DNA of 64,000 bases from Curtobacterium sp. MCBD17_013. Lineage in GTDB: Bacteria > Actinomycetota > Actinomycetes > Actinomycetales > Microbacteriaceae. Of the stretch, positions 53,844 through 64,000 are shown in pieces. Both the position numbers and the translations under genes were made by a program. The stretch is taken from positions 124,001 through 188,000 of the forward strand of contig NZ_QKTU01000002.1 of NCBI RefSeq assembly GCF_003234565.1, written 5' to 3'. How positions within the stretch are numbered: position 1 is the first letter of the stretch; each line of letters opens with the position of its first letter. The notes under the pieces were generated by a model. The model ran no database searches. It saw only the letters and a program-made list of their open reading frames with translations, and was not told the DNA's origin.

Positions 53844-54784
53844 AGATCGATCTGCCGAACACCACGGTTTCGAAGATCCAGAAGTCCCTCATCCGCATCC
53901 GTGAGGAGGGCGGCGCGGTCGCACTCGGACGGGTGCTCACGCTCATCGTCGCGACCTCGCTCGGTCACGAGGAAGAAGCGATCGAGGCGGCCAACGAGGC
54001 CTCTCGCGAGCACCCGATGCGAGTCGTGATCGTGTCCCGGAACGAGGGTGACCGGAAGTCCCCGGGGCGCCTCGACGCGCAGATCCGAGTCGGAAGCGAC
54101 GCCGGTGCGAGCGAGGTCATCGTCCTCCGGGCCTACGGCGAGACGGCGTCGGACGAGGAAGGCCTCGTCACGGGGCTCCTGCTGCCCGACGCGCCGGTCG
54201 TCGCCTGGTGGCCGGAGCGCGCTCCGGAGACCCCCGCGGACTCCGCACTCGGCCGGATCGCCCAGCGCCGGATCACCGACGCCGCCAACCAGCCGGACCC
54301 GCGGGTCGCGATCGAGGCGCTCGGGGCCTCGTACACGCCCGGTGACACCGACTTCGCGTGGACACGCTTGACCCTCTGGCGGAACCAGCTGGCTGCCGTG
54401 CTCGACCAGCCACCCTACGAGCCGGTGACCGCCGTGGAGGTCTCGGGTGCCAGCGACTCACCCTCCACCCACCTGCTCGCCGGATGGCTGCAGCTGCAGC
54501 TCCAGGTCCCCGTCACCCAGGTGACCTCGCCGCGGGCCACGGGCTCGAGCGGGATCCACGGTGTGACGTTGACGCGCGAGTCGGGGGACATCGTCCTCGA
54601 GCGGTCACTCGTCGATGTCGCGACGCTGTCGCAGCCGGGACAGCCGGTCCACGACCTGTCGCTGCCGCGCCGGAGTCTCCGGGACTGTCTCGCGGAGGAA
54701 CTCCGTAGACTCGATCCCGACGTGCTCTTCGGAGACGTCGTCAAGCACGGAGTCCGCCAGCTCGGCGACACCGTCGCCGGCTGA
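53840..54784 (+). CDS. opcA: Glucose-6-phosphate dehydrogenase assembly protein OpcA
   Basis: A 314-residue OpcA. It opens MKIDLPNTTVSKIQKSLI and contains LLLPDAPVVAWWPERAP and RSLRDCLAEELRRLDPDVLF. OpcA is required for proper assembly or redox activation of Zwf in cyanobacteria and actinobacteria. It is coupled to zwf by a 4-nt overlap. Confidence 0.96.
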   Translation: MKIDLPNTTVSKIQKSLIRIREEGGAVALGRVLTLIVATSLGHEEEAIEAANEASREHPMRVVIVSRNEGDRKSPGRLDAQIRVGSDAGASEVIVLRAYGETASDEEGLVTGLLLPDAPVVAWWPERAPETPADSALGRIAQRRITDAANQPDPRVAIEALGASYTPGDTDFAWTRLTLWRNQLAAVLDQPPYEPVTAVEVSGASDSPSTHLLAGWLQLQLQVPVTQVTSPRATGSSGIHGVTLTRESGDIVLERSLVDVATLSQPGQPVHDLSLPRRSLRDCLAEELRRLDPDVLFGDVVKHGVRQLGDTVAG

Positions 54785-54818
54785 TCGACCGCGTCAGTCG
54801 CAATCGAAACGGAGTCAC

Positions 54819-55589
54819 GTGACCAACGAACGACGGGTGCTGGTGCACCCGGACAAGCAGGCCCTCGGCGCGTCGGTCGCCGCTCGCTTCATCACGAAGA
54901 TCATCGACGTCATCGACGACCAGGGGCAGGCGTCCATCGCCATCTCGGGTGGTTCGGTGTCGACGCTGGTCCTCGCAGCGATCGGGCAGTCTCCCGCCCG
55001 CGAGAGCGTGGACTGGGCGAAGGTCCACGTCTGGTGGGTCGACGAGCGATGGGTCCCGAAGGGCGACGCCGACCGGAACGACACCGGCACGGAGTCGGAC
55101 TTCTTCGCCCACGTGTCCATCCCGGACGACAACATCCACCGGATGCCGTCGAGCGATGAGGGCCTGACGATCGACGAGGCCGCAGCCAAGTACGCCGAGG
55201 AGCTGGCCGGTTCGGCATCGTCCGACGCGATGGCGCCGAGCTTCGACATCACCCTCCTCGGTGTCGGGCCCGACGGCCACACGGCGTCGCTGTTCCCGGA
55301 GTTCCCGCAGCTGGCCATCACCGACCGCAGCGTCGTTCCCGTCGACGACTCCCCCAAGCCGCCGCCGCAGCGGCTCACCCTCACCTACCCGGTGATCAAC
55401 GCGTCGCAGCGCGTCTGGGTGGTCTTGTCCGGCGCCGAGAAGGCTTCGGTGCTGGGTCTCGCCCTGGCCGGCGCCTCGGTCGAGGACGTCCCCGTCGGCG
55501 GTGTGCAGGGTCGGAAGCGGACCGTGTTCTTCATCGATCAGGACGCCGCGCGCGACGTGCCAGAGAACCTCATCGCGTCGACGTACTGA
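54819..55589 (+). CDS. pgl: 6-phosphogluconolactonase
   Basis: A 256-residue lactonase of the NagB/DevB fold. Key segments are IAISGGSVSTLVLAAI, VWWVDERWVPKGDADRN and LLGVGPDGHTASLFP. It hydrolyses the product of Zwf. The GTG at 54819 has GGAG 4 nt upstream, and the operon ends in a strong terminator just after. Confidence 0.96.
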   Translation: MTNERRVLVHPDKQALGASVAARFITKIIDVIDDQGQASIAISGGSVSTLVLAAIGQSPARESVDWAKVHVWWVDERWVPKGDADRNDTGTESDFFAHVSIPDDNIHRMPSSDEGLTIDEAAAKYAEELAGSASSDAMAPSFDITLLGVGPDGHTASLFPEFPQLAITDRSVVPVDDSPKPPPQRLTLTYPVINASQRVWVVLSGAEKASVLGLALAGASVEDVPVGGVQGRKRTVFFIDQDAARDVPENLIASTY

Positions 55590-55608
55590 CGTCCGCACAG
55601 CGTCGTCC

Positions 55609-55653
55609 GACGGCCCCGGTGCTCCCTCGAGGAGCACCGGGGCCGTCCTCGTT
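55609..55653 (+). terminator. Terminator after pgl
   Basis: A perfect 17-bp stem (55609-55625 with 55631-55647), 5-nt loop, then CTCGTT. It ends the pentose phosphate operon. Confidence 0.9.
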
Positions 55654-55730
55654 CCCCGAGCGCCAAGCTCCGCCCGAGGCCGCCGGATGGTCGCCCATGG
55701 GCGAGACGGACCCGGCGATCGCCGGGACGA

Positions 55731-55768
55731 CGAAGCCCCGGCCTCCCGCGATGGGAGCCGGGGCTTCG
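55731..55768 (-). terminator. Terminator after rbpA
   Basis: A 16-bp stem with one bulged C and a GCGAT loop, just past the rbpA stop on the minus strand. Confidence 0.85.
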
Positions 55769-55788
55769 TCGACGGGCGACGCCGCGGG

Positions 55789-56154
55789 CTATTCCGACTT
55801 GAGCGTCCCGCGACGAGCTCGGAGCTGCTGGAGCGCTTCCTCCAGGAGCTGCGCAGCTTCCTCTTCGGTACGACGCTCCTTGACGTACGCGAGGTGCGTC
55901 TTGTACGGCTCGGTCTTGGTCACGAGGGGTGGGTTGTCCTTGTCACGCCCGGCCGGGAGACCCGACGACGGTGAGTCGATGACCTCGGGGATCTCCTCGT
56001 CCGGCAGACCGGCGGCGAAGTACCGCACGGTCTCGTTGCCGAGCGCGTCCCAGTACGAGATCGCCACTCGGTCCGCCTGGATGCCGCGGTCCTGCTCCCC
56101 CATCGGGCCCGCGCCGACGCGTGACCCTCGGATTGCACTGCCTCCGGATGCCAT
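55789..56154 (-). CDS. rbpA: RNA polymerase-binding protein RbpA
   Basis: A 121-residue RbpA. The N-terminal ~30 residues include the basic linker SAIRGSRVGAGPM; the core is DRVAISYWDALGNETVRYF, and a helical sigma-interacting part is YKTHLAYVKERRTEEEA. It is an actinobacterial transcription factor that stabilises open complexes with the housekeeping sigma. The CxxC/CxxH zinc cysteines found in some RbpA proteins are absent. It lies 4 bp after secG. Confidence 0.93.
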   Translation of the reverse strand: MASGGSAIRGSRVGAGPMGEQDRGIQADRVAISYWDALGNETVRYFAAGLPDEEIPEVIDSPSSGLPAGRDKDNPPLVTKTEPYKTHLAYVKERRTEEEAAQLLEEALQQLRARRGTLKSE

Positions 56155-56158
56155 GTAT

Positions 56159-56410
56159 TCAGCTCCCCGCCGTGAACTTGCTGATGAGACCGAGCACGAT
56201 GATGCAGACGATCCACACCAGCCCGAGGATCACCGTGATCCTGTTGAGGTTCCGCTCTGCGACGCCGGACGCTCCGAGATTGCTCGTCACGCCACCGCCG
56301 AACATGTCGGAGAGACCGCCGCCGCGACCGCGGTGCAGGAGGATGAGCAGCGTCAGCAGGAGGCTCGTGATGGCGAGCAGCACCTGGAGGACGACCTGGA
56401 GGATGACCAC
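56159..56410 (-). CDS. secG: Preprotein translocase subunit SecG
   Basis: An 83-residue SecG with two membrane helices, near VVLQVLLAITSLLLTLLILL and ITVILGLVWIVCIIVL, joined by HRGRGGGLSDMFGGG, the family signature. It is part of the SecYEG channel. The GTG start has AAAGGG upstream, and TATACT (56441-56446) is a good -10. Confidence 0.95.
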   Translation of the reverse strand: MVILQVVLQVLLAITSLLLTLLILLHRGRGGGLSDMFGGGVTSNLGASGVAERNLNRITVILGLVWIVCIIVLGLISKFTAGS

Positions 56411-56440
56411 GCGGACCCTTTCGTGTCAGTCAGCTGTACG

Positions 56441-56446
56441 AGTATA
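56441..56446 (-). promoter_or_regulatory. -10 element (TATACT) of secG-rbpA
   Basis: TATACT on the minus strand lies 30 bp upstream of the secG GTG. The -35 at 17-bp spacing is weak (CTGTTC). Confidence 0.5.
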
Positions 56447-56628
56447 ACGGCACGGCCACGCCGAACAGCGCGCCGGACCGGGAACGTGAGGCACGGTACC
56501 GGCCGGAGTCGAGCCTCCCGGGCGGTGCCGGGCCGGCTGCCACGGCATGCGGAGGAACGCGTCCGGCACCGAGGTGTGGCCCGAGGCGAGACGTGCGGCC
56601 CGAGACGTGCGGCCCGCACCGACGGTGG

Positions 56629-57408
56629 TCAGAGGCCGACGTGCTGCCGGAAGCGGCAGATGGCCGCGAACTCGGCGACGTCGAGGCTCGCGCCGCCGAC
56701 GAGGGCGCCGTCGATGTCGGGCTCCCGCATGAACCCCGCGATGTTGCCGGACTTCACGGAACCGCCGTAGAGCACCCGAGTGCTCGCGGCGATGTCGTCG
56801 CCCCATGCGGTCGCGATCGCACGACGGAGCGCGGCGCAGTCGTCCTGCGCCTGCTCGGGCGTCGCGGCCTGACCGGACCCGATGGCCCACACGGGCTCGT
56901 ACGCCACCACGATCTCGGCGGCGGGCACGGCGCGGAGCACCACCTCGAGCTGCTCGACCGGTACCTTGCCGGCACCGTGGGACTCCCGGTCCTCGGCGGT
57001 CTCACCCACGCACACGACCGGAACCAGGCCGTGCCGGAGCGCCGCGGCCGTCTTCTCCGCGACGATCTCGTCGGTCTCCCCGTGTTCGGTCCGCCGCTCC
57101 GAATGCCCCACGATCACGTACGTCGCGTCGAGGGCGGCGAGGAACGCCCCGCTGACCTCGCCCGTGTGCGCGCCGGACGAGTGCCGTGAAAGGTCCTGTC
57201 CGCCGAAGCGGATGCGCAGCTTGTCCGCCGAGACGAGCGTCTGCACGCTCCGCAGGTCCGTGAACGGCGGGAACACCGCGACCTCGACGTCGTCGTGGTC
57301 GTGTCGGGCGTCCTTGAGCGTCCAGGCGAGCTTCTGCACCGTGGCGATGGCCTGGAGGTGGTCCAGGTTCATCTTCCAGTTGCCCGCGATGAGCGGCGAG
57401 CGGGTCAT
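56629..57408 (-). CDS. tpiA: Triosephosphate isomerase
   Basis: A 259-residue TIM. Active-site residues are N10 and K12 in AGNWKMN, H102 in IVGHSERR and E171 in [11 protein letters not shown]. The ATG at 57408 overlaps the pgk stop as ATGA, which decides the start over an upstream GTG. It interconverts triose phosphates in glycolysis. Confidence 0.97.
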   Translation of the reverse strand: MTRSPLIAGNWKMNLDHLQAIATVQKLAWTLKDARHDHDDVEVAVFPPFTDLRSVQTLVSADKLRIRFGGQDLSRHSSGAHTGEVSGAFLAALDATYVIVGHSERRTEHGETDEIVAEKTAAALRHGLVPVVCVGETAEDRESHGAGKVPVEQLEVVLRAVPAAEIVVAYEPVWAIGSGQAATPEQAQDDCAALRRAIATAWGDDIAASTRVLYGGSVKSGNIAGFMREPDIDGALVGGASLDVAEFAAICRFRQHVGL

Positions 57409-58622
57409 GCGCTCCACCCGAGGGCTTCGAGGCCGGGCAGGCTCTTCCCCTCGAGGAACTCGAGGCTCGCCCCGCCACCGGTCGAGATGTGACCGAACTG
57501 GTCGTCGTCGAAGCCGAGTGAGCGGACCGCGGCCGCGGAGTCACCGCCACCGACGACCCCGAGGCCCTCGACCTCGGTGAGCGCCTGGGCGACCGTCTTG
57601 GTCCCAGCGGCGAACGCCGGGAACTCGAACACACCCATCGGGCCGTTCCAGAACACCGTCCGCGAGCCGCGCACCGCGTCCGCGAACCGCGCCGCGGTCT
57701 CCGGCCCGATGTCGAGACCGATGCCGTCCGGGCCGAAGCGGGCGGACTCGATCGCGTCCGCCGCGACGACCTCGTGCTCGGCGTCGGCCGCGAATCCGGA
57801 CGCCACCACGACGTCGGTGGGCAGGTCGATGGTGACGCCGCGCTGCGCTGCCTCGTCGAGGTAGCCCCGCACGGTGTCGAGCTGGTCGCGTTCGAGGAGC
57901 GACGACCCGACACCGTGGCCCTGCGCCGCGAGGAACGTGAACAGCATGCCGCCCCCGATGCACAGGGTGTCCACTCGCGGGAGCAGGTGCGCGATCACGC
58001 CGAGCTTGTCACTGACCTTCGAGCCGCCGAGCACCACGGTGTAGGGGCGCTCCGGTTCGCTGGTCAGGCGTTCGAGGACACCGAGCTCCTGTTCGATCAG
58101 GAGTCCGGCCGCGCTCGGCAACGCTCCCGCCAACTCGTAGACGCTCGCTTGCTTGCGGTGCACGACGCCGAATCCGTCGGAGACGAACGCCTCGCCCATG
58201 GCGGCGATGCGGTCCGCGAAGTCGCCGCGCACGCCGGCGTCCTTCGCGGTCTCCTCGCTGTTGAACCGGAGGTTCTCCAGTACCAGGACGTCGCCGTCCT
58301 CGAGGGCCCCGGCGGCTGCGGTGGCGGCGTCACCGACGGTCTCGTCGCAGAAGGCGACCGGCTTGCCGAGCAGTTCGGAGAGCCGCTGCGCGACGGGTGC
58401 GAGGCTGAACTCGGCCTTGCGTTCGCCGTCGGGCCGCCCGAGGTGCGAGATCACGATGACCCGTGCGCCGACTCCGATGAGTCGATTCAGGGTGCCGAGC
58501 GACGCGCGCACGCGGCCGTCGTCCGTGATGGTGCCGTCGGCCAGCGGGACGTTCAGGTCACACCGGACGACGACGCGCTTGCCCGCCAGGTCGCCGAGGT
58601 CCTCGAGGGTACGGAGTGCCAT
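57405..58622 (-). CDS. pgk: Phosphoglycerate kinase
   Basis: A 405-residue Pgk. The substrate region is [11 protein letters not shown] and [11 protein letters not shown]; the nucleotide domain has [11 protein letters not shown] and the P-loop-like [11 protein letters not shown]. It makes ATP from 1,3-bisphosphoglycerate. The ATG lies 3 bp after the gap stop. Confidence 0.97.
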   Translation of the reverse strand: MALRTLEDLGDLAGKRVVVRCDLNVPLADGTITDDGRVRASLGTLNRLIGVGARVIVISHLGRPDGERKAEFSLAPVAQRLSELLGKPVAFCDETVGDAATAAAGALEDGDVLVLENLRFNSEETAKDAGVRGDFADRIAAMGEAFVSDGFGVVHRKQASVYELAGALPSAAGLLIEQELGVLERLTSEPERPYTVVLGGSKVSDKLGVIAHLLPRVDTLCIGGGMLFTFLAAQGHGVGSSLLERDQLDTVRGYLDEAAQRGVTIDLPTDVVVASGFAADAEHEVVAADAIESARFGPDGIGLDIGPETAARFADAVRGSRTVFWNGPMGVFEFPAFAAGTKTVAQALTEVEGLGVVGGGDSAAAVRSLGFDDDQFGHISTGGGASLEFLEGKSLPGLEALGWSA

Positions 58623-58625
58623 GGG

Positions 58626-59828
<1,203 letters not shown>

Positions 59829-60809
59829 TCAGGCCTCGTCGAGGTCGTCCGGCAGGTTCGCCTCGGTGCCCGGGACACCCAGGTCGAGCGCCTTCTTGTC
59901 GGCCATCGCGAGCAGGCGCCGGATGCGTCCGGCGATGGCGTCCTTCGTCATGGGAGGCTCAGCGTGCTGCCCGAGCTCGTCGAGGCTCGCATCGCGGTGG
60001 GTGAGCCGCAGTGCCCCTGCGTACTTCAGGTGGTCCGGGACGTCGTCGCCCAGGATCTCGAGCGCTCGCTCGACCCGGGCGCACGCGGCGACCGCCGCCT
60101 GCGCCGAGCGACGGAGGTTCGCGTCGTCGAAGTTCACGAGCCGGTTCGCGGTCGCGCGGACCTCGCGACGCTGACGGAGCTCCTCCCACTCCGCGCTGCA
60201 CCGCGCTGCGCCCATGACGGTGAGCATCTGGCCGATCGCCTCACCGTCACGGATCACGACGCGGTGGACGCCCCGGACCTCCCGGCCCTTCGCGGCGACA
60301 CCGAGGCGGGACGCCGCTCCGACGAGCGCCATCGCAGCCTCGTTCCCGGGGCAGGTGACCTCGAGCGCGGCAGCGCGCCCCGGGTCGGTCAGCGTGCCGG
60401 TGGCGAGGAAGGCGCCACGCCAGATGGCGGCGAGGTCGTCACGGTTGCCGGTCGTCAGTCGGTTCGGGAGGCCCCGAACCGGGCGACGACGGGCGTCCAT
60501 GAGACCGGTCTGGCGCGCCAGGGTCTCGCCCGCCTCGAGCACGCGGACCAGGTAGCGGGTCCCGCGCCGCGCGGATGCGGACGAGCCGACGCTCGCCTCG
60601 CTCCGCACGCCGTACAACTCAGCGAGGTCCTTCCGCACGCGGTGCACGATGATCCGGGTGTCGAGTTCGACCTCGACCGCGATCCTGCCCGAGATGACGT
60701 GCAGGCCACCCGCGAACCGCAGCACCGTCGCGAGTTCCGCGGCGCGGACCGTGTTGCGGTTCACGGCCACGCGGGCCAGTTCGTCCTTGACCTCGGCAGT
60801 CAACGGCAA
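59829..60809 (-). CDS. whiA: Sporulation/division regulator WhiA
   Basis: A 326-residue WhiA. The N-terminal LAGLIDADG-like domain begins [14 protein letters not shown] and has [10 protein letters not shown]; the C-terminal helix-turn-helix follows [20 protein letters not shown]. WhiA controls cell division genes in actinobacteria. AAGGA lies 8 nt before the TTG at 60809, the likely start. It follows rapZ by 45 bp, with no yvcK between. Confidence 0.94.
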   Translation of the reverse strand: MPLTAEVKDELARVAVNRNTVRAAELATVLRFAGGLHVISGRIAVEVELDTRIIVHRVRKDLAELYGVRSEASVGSSASARRGTRYLVRVLEAGETLARQTGLMDARRRPVRGLPNRLTTGNRDDLAAIWRGAFLATGTLTDPGRAAALEVTCPGNEAAMALVGAASRLGVAAKGREVRGVHRVVIRDGEAIGQMLTVMGAARCSAEWEELRQRREVRATANRLVNFDDANLRRSAQAAVAACARVERALEILGDDVPDHLKYAGALRLTHRDASLDELGQHAEPPMTKDAIAGRIRRLLAMADKKALDLGVPGTEANLPDDLDEA

Positions 60810-60854
60810 TGCATCATTCCTTACGTTCGGGGGCACGCGGGAAGGGAGGGTCGG

Positions 60855-61781
60855 TCACTCCCTACCGAGGTCGCGGTTCTTGACGCGCACGGCCACGTTC
60901 GGCATCCCGCGGATGAGACTCGCCAGCTCGGCGACGATGGCGACGGACCGGTGCTTGCCGCCCGTGCAGCCAATGGCGATCGTAGCGTGTCTCTTGTTCT
61001 CTCGCTGGTACCCGGCCAGCACCGGCTCGACCGCCGCCGCGTAGCGGTCGATGAACGGACGTGCTCCGTCCTGGCCCAGGACGTAGTCCGCGACGTCGGC
61101 GTCGAGGCCCGTGTGCTCGCGGAGTTCCGGCACCCAGTAGGGGTTCGGGAGGAAGCGGACGTCCGCCACCATGTCCGCATCGGCGGGCAGTCCGTACTTG
61201 AACCCGAAACTCATCAGGGTCACCTGCACGCCCACGAACCGGTCCTCGGCGAACTGCTCCGCGACCCGGGCGGCGAGCTGGTGGATGTTGAGGTCCGACG
61301 TGTCGATCACGACGTCCGAGGCTTCACGGAGTCCGAGCAGACGCGACCGCTCTCGACCGATGCCGTCGAGGAGCGTGTCCTCGCCCTGCAAGGGGTGGGG
61401 CCGCCGCACCTGCTCGAACCGCCGGACGAGGACGGCGTCGGTCGCCTCGAGGAAGAGCACCCGGACCCGTGCGGTGGTGCTGTCCCGGAGTCGTCGGACG
61501 GCCCCCTCGGGGTCGGTGAAGAACCTCCCACCGCGGACGTCCACGACGGTCGCGATCTTCGGCAGCGACTCCCCCGCCCGCTCGGCCAGGTCGGTCAACG
61601 GACCGAGCATCTGCGTCGGCAGGTTGTCGACGACGTACCAGCCGAGGTCCTCCAGCGCCTTCCCGACGGTGGACCGCCCCGCGCCGGACATGCCGGTCAC
61701 GATGAGCACGTCGTGCGAGGGACTACTGAGGTCGGTCATTCGTGAGCGCGCTCCGTGGTCACCGTGCGGTGTGGTCGTCAT
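60855..61781 (-). CDS. rapZ: RNase adapter protein RapZ (nucleotide-binding)
   Basis: A 308-residue RapZ/YvcJ protein. The P-loop is [16 protein letters not shown], and the C-terminal part has [27 protein letters not shown] and [13 protein letters not shown]. It binds nucleotides and signals cell wall or small RNA status in other bacteria. Its ATG is at 61781; an ATG at 61739 is possible. uvrC ends 18 bp upstream. Confidence 0.94.
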   Translation of the reverse strand: MTTTPHGDHGARSRMTDLSSPSHDVLIVTGMSGAGRSTVGKALEDLGWYVVDNLPTQMLGPLTDLAERAGESLPKIATVVDVRGGRFFTDPEGAVRRLRDSTTARVRVLFLEATDAVLVRRFEQVRRPHPLQGEDTLLDGIGRERSRLLGLREASDVVIDTSDLNIHQLAARVAEQFAEDRFVGVQVTLMSFGFKYGLPADADMVADVRFLPNPYWVPELREHTGLDADVADYVLGQDGARPFIDRYAAAVEPVLAGYQRENKRHATIAIGCTGGKHRSVAIVAELASLIRGMPNVAVRVKNRDLGRE

Positions 61782-61799
61782 CGGACTGGTCCGCCCAGG

Positions 61800-63794
61800 C
61801 TAGCGGCTCACCGAATGGAGCGCGGGCAGATCCGGCGCTTCGGGCGCTGACCCGGGTTCGGGCGCTTCGGGCGCTGACCCGGGTTCGGGCGCTGACGTCG
61901 GTGCCGACGCGTCGAGCTGTCTCCGGACGGCAGCGGCCGTCGCCGGACCGATGCCGGGGACCTCGGCGATCTCCTCCGGTGTCGCATCGCGCAGCCGAGC
62001 CACGGACCCGAAGTGCTTGAGGAGACCGTTGACGCGCGTCGGACCGAGGCCGGGGATCTCGGCGAGCCGACTCCGGACATCGCGCTTGCGCCGTGTCCGC
62101 TGGTGGGTGATCGCGAACCGGTGCGCCTCGTCACGGATCCGCTGGATCAGGAACAACGCCTCGGAGTTCCGCGGCAGGATCACCGGGAAGTCATCGCCCG
62201 GTAACCAGATTTCCTCCAGGCGCTTGGCGATCCCGCACAGCGCGATGTCCGTGACGCCGGCGTCGGCCATCGCCCGGGCAGCGGCCTCGACCTGCGGCTG
62301 ACCGCCGTCGACGATGAGCAGCTGCGGTCGGTACGCGAACCGCTTGGTGCGTGCGCCCTGCTCGACGACCTCGTCGCTGGTCGGGTCCGCCACGGTCGGG
62401 AGGTCGGCGTCCTCGTCAAGCCGCGCGAGGCGTCGTGACAGCACCTGGTACATGCTGTCCGTGTCGTCACGGGACTCGGCGATCGTGTAGCGCCGGTACT
62501 GGTCCTTCCGTGGCAGGCCGTCCTCGAAGACGACCATCGACGCGACGATGTTCGTGCCCTGCAGGTGGGAGATGTCGTAGCACTCCATCCGCAGCGGCGC
62601 GTCGGTCATCCCGAGGGCGTCCTGGATGTCGGCGAGCGCGGCGGAGCGGGTCGTGTAGTCGGCCGACCGCTTGGTCTTGTACAGCCTCAGGGCCTGGGCC
62701 GCGTTGACCGTCGCGGTCTTCGCCAGGCCGGCACGGTCACCACGCTGGGCTGTGCTGAGTCGTACCGCGCGGCCACCACGCTGTTCGGACAGCCAGGTCT
62801 CGAGGGCGTCGGCGTCCTCGGGCAGCGCCGGGACGACGACCTCGCGCGGCGGCTCCTCGGCTCCCGCGTACACGCTCTGCACGATCTGCTCGACGAGCTC
62901 GCCGGTGCTGATGTCGAGCTCCTTGTCGACCACCCAGCCCCGCACGCCTCGGATCCGGCCACCCCGCACCGTGAACTGCTGGACCGCGGCCGCGAGTTCG
63001 TCCTCGGCGACACCGAACAGGTCGAGGTCGACCGAGTCGCGGAGCACGACCGCGCTCTTCTCGAGCACCGCCTCGAGCGCCTCGACCTGGTCGCGGTAGC
63101 GGGCCGCTTCCTCGTAGTGCATGGCGTCGGCGGCGGCTGCCATCCGTGCACGACGTTCGCTGATGACCCGCCGGTCGTAGCTGCCCATGAAGCGGACGAA
63201 CTCCTCGACGATCGCCCGGTGCTCCTCGATCGACACCCGACCGGAGCACGGACCGCCGCACTTGCCGATCTGCCCCGGGAAACAGGGCCGCCCGGTCTGC
63301 ATCGCGCGCTTGTAGCTCGAGTCCGAACAGGTGCGGATCGGGAACACCTTGATCATCAGGTCGATCGTGTCGTGCACCGCCCAGATCTTCGGGTACGGCC
63401 CGAAGTACTTGGCGCCCCGGATCTTCCGGTTCCGCGTGACCATGACCCGAGGGGCTTCGTCCCCGAGGGTGATCGCCATGTACGGGTACGACTTGTCGTC
63501 CCGGAACTTGACGTTGAAGGGCGGATCGAACTCCTTGATCCACGTGTACTCGAGCTGGAGGGCCTCGATCTCGCTCCCCACCACGGTCCACTCGACGCTC
63601 GCCGCCGTGAGGACCATCCGCCGGGTCCGCTCGTGCAGGGTCGGCAGCGGTGCGAAGTAGTTGCTGAGGCGAGCACGGAGGTTCTTCGCCTTGCCGACGT
63701 ACAACACGCGCCCGTCGGCGTCACGCCACCGGTACACGCCCGGGTCGGTCGGGATCTCGCTCGCTCTCGGTCGCCACGGGACGGTGTCCGCCAC
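61800..63794 (-). CDS. uvrC: Excinuclease ABC subunit C
   Basis: A 664-residue UvrC. The GIY-YIG nuclease begins [20 protein letters not shown], the UvrB-binding region is around [11 protein letters not shown], the RNase H-like nuclease has [10 protein letters not shown] and [11 protein letters not shown], and helix-hairpin-helix repeats lie near the end. It cuts DNA on both sides of a lesion with UvrAB. The last ~35 residues are a proline-rich repeat tail. The GTG start follows the uvrA stop directly. Confidence 0.97.
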   Translation of the reverse strand: MADTVPWRPRASEIPTDPGVYRWRDADGRVLYVGKAKNLRARLSNYFAPLPTLHERTRRMVLTAASVEWTVVGSEIEALQLEYTWIKEFDPPFNVKFRDDKSYPYMAITLGDEAPRVMVTRNRKIRGAKYFGPYPKIWAVHDTIDLMIKVFPIRTCSDSSYKRAMQTGRPCFPGQIGKCGGPCSGRVSIEEHRAIVEEFVRFMGSYDRRVISERRARMAAAADAMHYEEAARYRDQVEALEAVLEKSAVVLRDSVDLDLFGVAEDELAAAVQQFTVRGGRIRGVRGWVVDKELDISTGELVEQIVQSVYAGAEEPPREVVVPALPEDADALETWLSEQRGGRAVRLSTAQRGDRAGLAKTATVNAAQALRLYKTKRSADYTTRSAALADIQDALGMTDAPLRMECYDISHLQGTNIVASMVVFEDGLPRKDQYRRYTIAESRDDTDSMYQVLSRRLARLDEDADLPTVADPTSDEVVEQGARTKRFAYRPQLLIVDGGQPQVEAAARAMADAGVTDIALCGIAKRLEEIWLPGDDFPVILPRNSEALFLIQRIRDEAHRFAITHQRTRRKRDVRSRLAEIPGLGPTRVNGLLKHFGSVARLRDATPEEIAEVPGIGPATAAAVRRQLDASAPTSAPEPGSAPEAPEPGSAPEAPDLPALHSVSR
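61834..61887. repeat. 27-bp in-frame tandem repeat in the uvrC tail
   Basis: Two exact 27-bp units encode EPGSAPEAP twice near the C terminus of UvrC. The period is a multiple of three, so copy number can change without loss of frame. Confidence 0.9.
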
Positions 63795-64000
63795 CTACCG
63801 GACCTCCGCCGCGACCCGACTGCGTCCGGCCACGTGGTCCGCCGACCGACGGTCGACCGCACGCTGCGCGCCCACTCGGGCGTCCTGGGCATCGAAGATC
63901 TCGCGGAGGAACACGCCCGTGTGACTCTCCGGCACGTCCGCGACGTGTTCCGGCGTCCCCGTGGCGAGCACCGTGCCACCACCCGACCCGCCCTCAGGGC
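63795..64000 (-). CDS. uvrA: Excinuclease ABC subunit A (C-terminal end only)
   Basis: The last ~67 residues of UvrA, cut by the window edge. [20 protein letters not shown] is the family's C-terminal signature, followed by [11 protein letters not shown]. The TAG at 63795-63797 abuts the uvrC GTG start, so the two are co-transcribed. Confidence 0.95.
   Translation of the reverse strand, partial: PEGGSGGGTVLATGTPEHVADVPESHTGVFLREIFDAQDARVGAQRAVDRRSADHVAGRSRVAAEVR

Overview
The window is chromosomal DNA of a high-GC Gram-positive actinobacterium. The best fit is Microbacteriaceae, close to Curtobacterium (inferred from gene content and order, not searched). Supporting signs are RbpA, WhiA, OpcA, a DUF3099 protein, a zinc-free type B L31, an actinobacterial-type GlgA/GlgC pair, Rieske-containing suf genes, frequent GTG/TTG starts, and many genes whose start codon lies 6-7 nt after a TAnnnT -10 hexamer (probable leaderless transcripts).

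Layout. 0-15 kb: end of an M20 peptidase, tRNA-Leu(GAG), zinc alcohol dehydrogenase, type II NADH dehydrogenase, a helicase/DinB group, an FUSC membrane protein, an acyl-CoA dehydrogenase-like flavoprotein divergent from an SGNH hydrolase, a penicillin-binding carboxypeptidase, a TrmH methylase and a sirtuin. 15-30 kb: histidine phosphatase, GT4 glycosyltransferase, alpha/beta hydrolase, trehalose synthase, exonuclease, rpmE2, an ABC ATPase, divergent glgA/glgC, serB, fabG, DUF3099-small protein-SURF1, and an ABC-F protein.

30-40.6 kb is an accessory island of lower GC. It sits between the ABC-F gene and bioY and is bounded by an exact 12-bp direct repeat (29965-29976 and 40603-40614). It carries a decayed tyrosine integrase, two different IS3-family remnants, a C-terminally aberrant LacI protein, and a glycoside locus: CUT1 ABC importer, GH2 glycosidase, Gfo/Idh oxidoreductase, zinc MDR dehydrogenase and an intact LacI regulator. 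Two matched palindromes flank the promoter of the binding-protein gene.

40.6-64 kb returns to core genome. It holds bioY, an Fe-S assembly operon (sufB-sufD-Rieske-sufC-sufT), divergent ctaA and ctaB for haem O/A synthesis, and the pentose phosphate operon tkt-tal-(pgi remnant)-zwf-opcA-pgl. Then come rbpA, secG and the glycolytic genes tpiA-pgk-gap, followed by whiA, rapZ, uvrC and the end of uvrA. The pgi copy in the pentose phosphate operon is a wreck with internal deletions and a frameshift, and its last segment reads without a stop into zwf.

Functionally, the core genes join glucose-6-phosphate oxidation, lower glycolysis, glycogen/trehalose turnover and respiratory-chain cofactor assembly. 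The island adds uptake and hydrolysis of an unidentified glycoside.
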